Source: Candidatus Accumulibacter sp. 66-26
GTDB taxonomy: Bacteria > Pseudomonadota > Gammaproteobacteria > Burkholderiales > Rhodocyclaceae
Length of the DNA stretch: 64,000 bases
Assembly (NCBI GenBank): GCA_001897745.1
Contig: MKUH01000025.1
Location: forward strand, 110,009 to 174,008
Reading direction: 5' to 3'
How positions within the stretch are numbered: the first letter of the stretch is position 1; each line of letters begins with the position of its first letter. This document shows positions 58,415-64,000 of this stretch, piece by piece. The notes beneath the pieces were generated by a model. That model did not search any database, was not told the DNA's origin, and worked only from the letters and a program-made list of their open reading frames with translations. The position numbers and the translations under genes are program-made.

Positions 58415-60012
58415 ACAGCGCCGCCCAGATTCCCGACCAGCCGCCGCCTTCGTTGCGCGTGCTCGTGGTCGACGACAACCGCACCAACCAGCAGATACTC
58501 CAGGTCTTCCTGAAGAAGCTGGGGCACAGCACGACGCTGGCGGAGAACGGCGAGCAAGCCGTGGCGCTGTGCGCAGCGCAGCAACCCGACCTGATCCTGC
58601 TCGACATCATGATGCCGGTGATGGACGGTTTCGAGGCGGCCCGGCGAATTCGCGCGCAGGCCAGCGACCGCTGGATTCCCATCGTCTTTCTCTCGGCGCT
58701 CGACCGCGACGAGAATCTCGTCGCCGGCCTCGAAGCGGGCGGCGACGATTTCATGTCGAAGCCGATCAACTTCGTCGTCCTCGAGGCCAAGATGCGCTCG
58801 ATGCAGCGCATGGTGGTGCTGCAGCGGCAGGCCATCGAATCGCTGAAGCGGATCGAGGCGATCTCCGACAATACCCTCGACGCAATCGTCACCATCGATA
58901 CGCAGGCCAACATCGTCGCCTGCAACGCTTCGTGCGAACGCATCTTCGGCTGGGAACCGCGGGAAATGATCGGCCACAACGTGCGCATGCTGATGCCCGA
59001 ACCGCATCGCAGCGAGCACGACACCTACGTGCGCAACTACGTGCAAGGCGGTCCGCCCCAGATCATCGGCTTCGGCCGCGAGGTGTACGCCGCGCACAAA
59101 AGCGGCGGCACTTTTCCGATCGAAATCGGCGTCACCGAGGTGCGCTACGATCAGCAGCGCCTGTTCATTGCGGTCATCCGCGACATCAGCGAACGCAAGC
59201 AGACCGAACGCCAACTGCGGGAAAACGCCGAACTGCTGCAACGCTACTACGACGAAACCGAATCGGAGGCCCAATTGGCGCGCGCCCTGATCGAGAAGCA
59301 ACTGCTCCGGGCCAGCTTGAACGACCCGCAACTGCACTACTGGCTGACGCCAGCCCAGCACTTCAGCGGCGACGTCGTGGCCGCCGCACGCGGCCCCTGC
59401 GGCAAGCTCTATGCATTGCTCGCCGATGCCACCGGCCACGGCCTGACCGCCGCGATCAGCACCCTGCCCGTGCTGACGATCTTCTACGGCATGGTCAGCG
59501 ACGGCAAACCGCTCGCCGAACTGGTCGGCGAAATCAACAGCCAGCTGAAGCAGTCGATGCCGGTCGGCCGCTTCGTCGCGGCGACGCTGATCTGCGTCGA
59601 CCATGCGGAGCGCCGGGGCGAGATCTGGATCGGCGGCACCCCGGAGGCGCTCCTGCTCGACGAGGAAGGCAAGGTCGCCCAGCGCTTCACATCGCAACAG
59701 GTTCCGCTAGGCATCCTAGAAACCGATGAAAACCTCGTCCGGAGCACCCCTTTCAGCTGGCAGTCAGACTGCCAGTTGCTGGTGTTTTCGGATGGACTGA
59801 TCGAAGCAAGCAACCGCGAAGCGCTCGCTTTCGGCGTCGACGCCCTGCTGGCAGCACTGGCGGAGGCGCCCCGGCATCTGCGCCATGAAGCGGTGCGCAG
59901 CGCACTGGCGCGCCACCTCGACGGGCAAGCCGCCCACGACGACGTCTCGCTGCTGCTGGTCGACTGCCCCGCCGTCAGTGCACGCGTCTCGGCGCTCGCC
60001 GACGGCATTTAG
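58411..60012 (+). CDS. Response regulator with PAS domain and SpoIIE/RsbU-type PP2C phosphatase
   Basis: A 533-residue protein with a receiver (Asp65 in LILLDIMMPVMDG, Lys in MSKPIN), a PAS domain (TLDAIVTIDTQANIVACN, then GHNVRMLMPEPH) and a C-terminal PP2C phosphatase with its metal Asp residues in FSGDVVAA, LLADATGHG, FSDGLIEAS and HDDVSLLLVD. RsbU-type phosphatases dephosphorylate STAS proteins. No stand-alone STAS gene is in this cassette; its target is unknown. The ATG at 58411 overlaps the previous gene by 4 bases. Confidence 0.9.
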   Translation: MNSAAQIPDQPPPSLRVLVVDDNRTNQQILQVFLKKLGHSTTLAENGEQAVALCAAQQPDLILLDIMMPVMDGFEAARRIRAQASDRWIPIVFLSALDRDENLVAGLEAGGDDFMSKPINFVVLEAKMRSMQRMVVLQRQAIESLKRIEAISDNTLDAIVTIDTQANIVACNASCERIFGWEPREMIGHNVRMLMPEPHRSEHDTYVRNYVQGGPPQIIGFGREVYAAHKSGGTFPIEIGVTEVRYDQQRLFIAVIRDISERKQTERQLRENAELLQRYYDETESEAQLARALIEKQLLRASLNDPQLHYWLTPAQHFSGDVVAAARGPCGKLYALLADATGHGLTAAISTLPVLTIFYGMVSDGKPLAELVGEINSQLKQSMPVGRFVAATLICVDHAERRGEIWIGGTPEALLLDEEGKVAQRFTSQQVPLGILETDENLVRSTPFSWQSDCQLLVFSDGLIEASNREALAFGVDALLAALAEAPRHLRHEAVRSALARHLDGQAAHDDVSLLLVDCPAVSARVSALADGI

Positions 60013-60263
60013 AGGGGTTCGCTACCCGCCGTCTAAACCAACACGCGCGGGACTCCTCAGGGACGCCTTCGAGCCGCCAACACCGCCCGGATCTCTAAGC
60101 CCCCTACGCACGCATAGAGACACGGAACTGACGCCTTTCTGGCCTCACGCCAAAAAAGCTTCACCATCGACGGAGCGTAGGCTCTCCTTCGCTCCGTCTC
60201 CAAACAGAAGACACATATCTCACTCCCCTGCGAGAAGAAGACACGGTTGTGAACAAAATAAAA

Positions 60264-60286
60264 AAAGCCAGGCAAAGCCTGGCTTT
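60264..60286 (-). terminator. Rho-independent terminator of the alpha operon
   Basis: AAAGCCAGGC / GCCTGGCTTT stem with loop AAA and a T-run on the minus strand, 24 bases past the rplQ stop. The converging signalling cassette ends at 60012; 60013-60263 holds nothing else I can name. Confidence 0.88.
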
Positions 60287-60309
60287 TTCGAGCGCGAAGA
60301 AGAAGTCGC

Positions 60310-60708
60310 TTACGCAGCTTCAGCCTCGGCGGCGGGAGCTTCGACTGCTTCCGGCTGATCCAGCAGCTCGACGAACGCCATCGGCGCGTTGTCGCCCTGA
60401 CGGAAGCCGCACTTCAGGATGCGCAGGTAGCCGCCGTTGCGGGTTGCGTAGCGCGGCCCGATTTCGTCGAACAGCTTGACGACCATCTCGCGGTCGCGCA
60501 GGCGGTCGAACGCCAGACGACGATTCGCGAGACTGGGCTTCTTGCCCAGGGTGATGATCGGCTCGACGACGCGGCGCAGCTCTTTGGCCTTCGGCAGCGT
60601 GGTCTTGATCGTTTCGTGACGCAGCAGCGAAACGGTCATGTTGCGCAGCATCGCCAGGCGATGGCTGCTGGTGCGATTGAGTTTGCGGAGACCCAAACGG
60701 TGACGCAT
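60310..60708 (-). CDS. rplQ: 50S ribosomal protein L17
   Basis: A 132-residue ribosomal protein starting [20 protein letters not shown], the L17 signature, with an Ala/Glu-rich C-terminal tail. It is the last gene of the alpha operon, as usual. Confidence 0.99.
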   Translation of the reverse strand: MRHRLGLRKLNRTSSHRLAMLRNMTVSLLRHETIKTTLPKAKELRRVVEPIITLGKKPSLANRRLAFDRLRDREMVVKLFDEIGPRYATRNGGYLRILKCGFRQGDNAPMAFVELLDQPEAVEAPAAEAEAA

Positions 60709-60739
60709 ATCAGTTCCTTCCTATTCTTGTCCGGGCGGT

Positions 60740-61714
60740 TTACTTCTCGAGACCGGCCGGCGGCCAGTTTTCGAGTTTCATGCCCAGCGTCAGGCCGCGG
60801 GCGGCCAGCACTTCCTTGATTTCGTTGAGCGACTTGCGACCAAGGTTCGGGGTCTTCAGCAACTCGTTTTCCGTACGCTGAATCAGATCGCCGATGTAGT
60901 AGATGTTCTCGGCCTTCAGACAGTTGGCGGAACGCACCGTCAGTTCGAGATCATCGACCGGGCGCAGCAGAATGGGATCAACCTGAACCGCCTTCTGATG
61001 CTCGACCGGCAGCGCCGTACCTTCCAGATCGGCGAATACCGACAGCTGCTCCATCAGGATGCGGGCAGCCGTGCGGATCGCTTCTTCCGGCTCGATAACG
61101 CCGTTGGTCTCGATGTCCATGATCAGCTTGTCGAGGTCGGTACGCTGCTCGACACGCGCGCTCTCGACGGCGTAGCTGACGCGACGAACGGGGCTGAACG
61201 AAGCGTCCAGCACCAGCTTACCGATCGTCTTGCTGCCGTCGCCCAGATTGCGGACGTTGCCCGGAATGTAGCCGCGGGCCTTCTCGACCTTCAACTCCAT
61301 CGCCAGCTTGCCGCCTGCGGACAGGTGAGCGATCACGTGATCCGGGTTGATGATCTCGACGTCGTGCGACGTTTCGATATCGCTGGCGCGAACGACGCCT
61401 TCGCCTTCCTTTTTGAGCTGCAGAACGACTTCGTCGCGATTGTGCAGCTTGAATACGACGCCCTTGAGATTCAGGAGGATGTCGACGACATCCTCCTGAA
61501 CGCCGTCAATGGTGGAGTACTCATGGAGCACGCCATCAATGCTGACTTCCGTCGGCGCGTAACCGGGCATCGACGAGAGCAGGATGCGACGCAGTGCATT
61601 GCCCAGCGTGTGACCGTAGCCGCGTTCAAACGGCTCCATCACCACCCGGGCCTGCACCGGCGACAAGCTCTGCACATCGATGATGCGCGGTTTCAATAGT
61701 CCACTGCTTTGCAT
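60740..61714 (-). CDS. rpoA: RNA polymerase subunit alpha
   Basis: A 324-residue subunit that nucleates the polymerase and contacts UP elements and activators. The N-terminal domain has [20 protein letters not shown]; the C-terminal domain has [18 protein letters not shown] and [17 protein letters not shown] use the ATG at 61714 with AAAGGA upstream, giving [14 protein letters not shown]. Confidence 0.99.
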   Translation of the reverse strand: MQSSGLLKPRIIDVQSLSPVQARVVMEPFERGYGHTLGNALRRILLSSMPGYAPTEVSIDGVLHEYSTIDGVQEDVVDILLNLKGVVFKLHNRDEVVLQLKKEGEGVVRASDIETSHDVEIINPDHVIAHLSAGGKLAMELKVEKARGYIPGNVRNLGDGSKTIGKLVLDASFSPVRRVSYAVESARVEQRTDLDKLIMDIETNGVIEPEEAIRTAARILMEQLSVFADLEGTALPVEHQKAVQVDPILLRPVDDLELTVRSANCLKAENIYYIGDLIQRTENELLKTPNLGRKSLNEIKEVLAARGLTLGMKLENWPPAGLEK

Positions 61715-61753
61715 GTGCTGTCCTTTGCCTGATTCAGTCAAGCGGGGCCGTGA

Positions 61754-62383
61754 TTACTTGGAGTACAGTTCGATCACGAGGCTCTCGTTGATCGTCGACG
61801 GCAATTCGCTACGCTGCGGACGGGCCTTGAAGGTACCCTTGGCCGCCTTGGCATCCACTTCGACCCACTCGGGGAAGCCACGCGACTCGGCGGCGGCGAG
61901 CGCTGCCTTGACGCGCAGGTGGTTCTTGGCCTTTTCGCTGAGTTCGACGACATCGCCCGGACGGACCTGGAACGACGGAATGTTCACACGACGACCATTG
62001 ACCAGAACGCCGTTGTGGCGAACGACTTGGCGCGACTCCGAACGCGAGGCGCCGAAACCCATGCGGTAGGCAACGTTGTCCAGGCGGGACTCGAGCAACT
62101 GCAGGAGGTTTTCGCCGGTCACGCCCTTGCGACGGTCGGCTTCCGAGTAAACCTTGCGGAACTGGCCTTCGAGGACGCCGTAGATACGACGAATCTTTTG
62201 CTTTTCACGCAGGTGCACACCGTAGTCCGACAGACGCTGACCGGACTTCTGGCCGTGCTGGCCGGGAGCATAGGCGCGGCGCTCAATGGCGCACTTGTCG
62301 GTGAAGCACTTTTCGCCCTTCAGAAACAGCTTTTCGCCTTCGCGACGGCACTGACGGCATTTGGGATCGAGATTACGAGCCAC
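61754..62383 (-). CDS. rpsD: 30S ribosomal protein S4
   Basis: A 209-residue primary 16S rRNA-binding protein that also represses the alpha operon in E. coli. The four-Cys zinc cluster (Cys9, Cys12, Cys26, Cys31) is complete, so this is the zinc-binding form. The S4 RNA-binding motif lies around [18 protein letters not shown]. Confidence 0.99.
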   Translation of the reverse strand: MARNLDPKCRQCRREGEKLFLKGEKCFTDKCAIERRAYAPGQHGQKSGQRLSDYGVHLREKQKIRRIYGVLEGQFRKVYSEADRRKGVTGENLLQLLESRLDNVAYRMGFGASRSESRQVVRHNGVLVNGRRVNIPSFQVRPGDVVELSEKAKNHLRVKAALAAAESRGFPEWVEVDAKAAKGTFKARPQRSELPSTINESLVIELYSK

Positions 62384-62395
62384 TTGTCTTTCTCC

Positions 62396-62785
62396 TTAAA
62401 TGCGACGCTTTTTAGGCGGACGGCAGCCGTTGTGCGGGATCGGCGTCACGTCGGTGATCGACGAAATCTTAATGCCGAGAGCGTTCAGTGCGCGAACCGA
62501 GGACTCGCGACCAGGACCGGGGCCCTTGATGCGCACTTCGAGGTTCTTCACGCCGCACTCCAGGGCCACCTTGCCGGCGGCTTCGGCGGCGACCTGCGCA
62601 GCGAACGGCGTGCTCTTGCGCGAGCCCTTGAAGCCGGCGCCGCCCGAGGTCGCCCACGACAGGGCGTTGCCCTGACGGTCGGTGATGGTGATGATGGTGT
62701 TATTGAACGAAGCGTGGATGTGGGCGATGCCCTCGGCCACGTTCTTCTTTACCTTTTTGCGAACTTTCGCAGCAGTCTTGGCCAT
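62396..62785 (-). CDS. rpsK: 30S ribosomal protein S11
   Basis: A 129-residue protein with [17 protein letters not shown] and the C-terminal [12 protein letters not shown] signature of S11. It lies 12 bases upstream of rpsD. Confidence 0.99.
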   Translation of the reverse strand: MAKTAAKVRKKVKKNVAEGIAHIHASFNNTIITITDRQGNALSWATSGGAGFKGSRKSTPFAAQVAAEAAGKVALECGVKNLEVRIKGPGPGRESSVRALNALGIKISSITDVTPIPHNGCRPPKKRRI

Positions 62786-62798
62786 GATCAGTTCCTAA

Positions 62799-63161
62799 TT
62801 ATTTCTTGCCAGCAATGGCCTTGCGCGGCCCCTTGCGGGTGCGCGCATTCGTGCGCGTGCGCTGGCCACGGCAAGGAAGACCCTTGCGATGACGAAGACC
62901 ACGATAGCAACCAAGGTCCATGAGACGCTTGATGCTCATCGTCACTTCACGACGAAGATCGCCCTCGACGGTGAACTTGCCGACGTTGTCGCGCAAGCGC
63001 TCCATCTCGGCTTCCGTCAGGTCTTTCATCTTGGTGGAACGGTTAACCCCAGCAGCGTCACAAATCTTCTGCGCGCGCGTACGGCCGATACCGTAGATCG
63101 CGGTCAGCGCGATTTCGGCATGCTGGTGGTTGGGAATGTTTACCCCTGCGATGCGGGCCAT
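62799..63161 (-). CDS. rpsM: 30S ribosomal protein S13
   Basis: A 120-residue protein starting [19 protein letters not shown] with the S13 stretch [20 protein letters not shown]. It begins the alpha operon proper; 76 bases separate it from rpmJ. Confidence 0.99.
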   Translation of the reverse strand: MARIAGVNIPNHQHAEIALTAIYGIGRTRAQKICDAAGVNRSTKMKDLTEAEMERLRDNVGKFTVEGDLRREVTMSIKRLMDLGCYRGLRHRKGLPCRGQRTRTNARTRKGPRKAIAGKK

Positions 63162-63237
63162 CGATTCACCCCAAATATGCGAAACTTACAATTATATCTT
63201 CAATCGACCAGCTACTCAATGAAACGAGCAGCGGCGA

Positions 63238-63351
63238 TCAGCCTTGACGCTGTTTGTGACGCGGATCGGTACAGATCACGCGCACAATTCCATTACGCCG
63301 AATGATCTTGCAATTGCGGCAGATGCGCTTCACAGATGCCAGCACTTTCAT
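63238..63351 (-). CDS. rpmJ: 50S ribosomal protein L36
   Basis: A 37-residue protein, [15 protein letters not shown]... ending DPRHKQRQG. The zinc ligands Cys11, Cys14, Cys27 and His32 are all present, the zinc-dependent form. It lies between infA and rpsM, the usual place. Confidence 0.98.
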   Translation of the reverse strand: MKVLASVKRICRNCKIIRRNGIVRVICTDPRHKQRQG

Positions 63352-63424
63352 GTTTAGCTCCTAATTGCTCGGCGCCGGGCGCAGCCAGCCGTTTGCCGAA
63401 TTGCTTCTATTGCGTAGAGATTCT

Positions 63425-63643
63425 TTACTTGGCGCGGAAAACTATGCGGGCGCGACTGAGATCGTAAGGCGTCAGTTGCACGGTAACCTTGTCGCCGGGG
63501 AGGATGCGGATGTAGTGCATGCGCATCTTGCCGGAAATGAAACCAAGGACCATGTGACCGTTCTCTAGCTTTACCCTGAAGGTTGCATTCGGGAGGTTCT
63601 CAACGACCTCCCCCTGCATTTCAATCAAGTCTTCCTTTGCCAT
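63425..63643 (-). CDS. infA: Translation initiation factor IF-1
   Basis: A 72-residue OB-fold protein starting [20 protein letters not shown] with [20 protein letters not shown]. Its ATG is 1 base after the secY stop. Location between secY and rpmJ is typical of betaproteobacteria. Confidence 0.99.
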   Translation of the reverse strand: MAKEDLIEMQGEVVENLPNATFRVKLENGHMVLGFISGKMRMHYIRILPGDKVTVQLTPYDLSRARIVFRAK

Positions 63644-63644
63644 C

Positions 63645-64000
63645 CTATTTAGCCGGGAATCCGGAGCCTTTGAAATTGGCCTTCTTCAAGAGGCTCTCGT
63701 ACTGGTGGGACATGATGTAGGCCTGAACCTGCGACATAAAGTCCATCGTCACCACAACAATGATCAACAGCGACGTGCCGCCGAAATAAAACGGCACGTT
63801 CCACTTCAAAATCAAAAACTCGGGCAGCAGACAAACGATCGTGATGTAGGCCGCACCAACCAGGGTCAACCGCGACAGGATCTTGTCGATGTAGCGGGCC
63901 GTTTGTTCACCAGGGCGAATACCAGGCACAAAGGCACCGCTCTTCTTCAGGTTGTCCGCGGTTTCCTTCGAATTGAAGACCAGGGCCGTATAGAAGAAGC
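63645..64000 (-). CDS. secY: Protein translocase subunit SecY (C-terminal part, start off window)
   Basis: The last 118 codons of SecY, read without a stop from the window edge. It contains [20 protein letters not shown], the cytosolic loop motif of SecY, two membrane segments, and the C-terminal stretch [15 protein letters not shown]. It forms the channel of the Sec translocon with SecE and SecG. Confidence 0.98.
   Translation of the reverse strand, partial: FFYTALVFNSKETADNLKKSGAFVPGIRPGEQTARYIDKILSRLTLVGAAYITIVCLLPEFLILKWNVPFYFGGTSLLIIVVVTMDFMSQVQAYIMSHQYESLLKKANFKGSGFPAK

Overview
This is a GC-rich chromosomal window that reads as a betaproteobacterium, most likely a Rhodocyclales-type organism (inference). 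The reasons are the order secY-infA-rpmJ-rpsM-rpsK-rpsD-rpoA-rplQ, a ubiA-ubiD pair, two fatty acid beta-oxidation operons, a DUF485/ActP acetate uptake pair, and a groESL operon with both a heat-shock promoter and a CIRCE element.

Layout. 1-6.3 kb: end of a surface polysaccharide locus on the minus strand (manC, the Wzm/Wzt ABC exporter, a sulfotransferase, two methyltransferases). The sulfotransferase is clearly AT-richer than its surroundings. 6.7-11.6 kb: tRNA-Phe, a QseBC/PmrAB-like two-component pair, and groESL. 11.57-20.5 kb: an accessory island that starts right behind the groES promoter. It opens with repeated transposon-end-like 9-mers and a frameshifted tniQ remnant. It then carries a complete four-gene Wadjet-like (JetABCD / MksFEBG) SMC system, followed by three overlapping small genes in the same operon, a 50-residue Asn/Gln-rich protein behind a perfect palindrome, and a 478-residue protein I do not recognise. 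21.2-30.1 kb: a variant HD-GYP protein, an ECF sigma/anti-sigma pair divergent from a Tat metallophosphoesterase plus YceI pair, acetate uptake, a PilZ-STAS protein, and a penicillin-binding DD-peptidase. 30.1-39.2 kb: housekeeping genes (ubiA, ubiD, an MFS-acyltransferase fusion, recG, ridA, SPOR and DUF2802 proteins). 39.4-52.4 kb: fadBA, fadL, and a TetR-fadE-fadI-degV-fadJ-yciA operon. 52.5-60 kb: an Atm1-type ABC exporter and a three-gene signalling cassette. 60.3-64 kb: the alpha operon and the end of the spc operon.

How the genes work together. FadL imports long-chain fatty acids and FadE, FadBA and FadIJ degrade them. The same inverted repeat AAACG-N2-CGTTT lies before fadB and before the TetR gene, so the TetR protein probably controls both operons. 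The ECF sigma gene and the metallophosphoesterase diverge from two promoters with the same form, GGGAATA-N17-GTATTGC, which gives a concrete prediction of the sigma factor's target. The Wadjet genes overlap one another and continue, again with overlaps, into three small genes; this extended operon is the best candidate for something new here. CRISPR arrays, rRNA genes and intact transposases were not seen.
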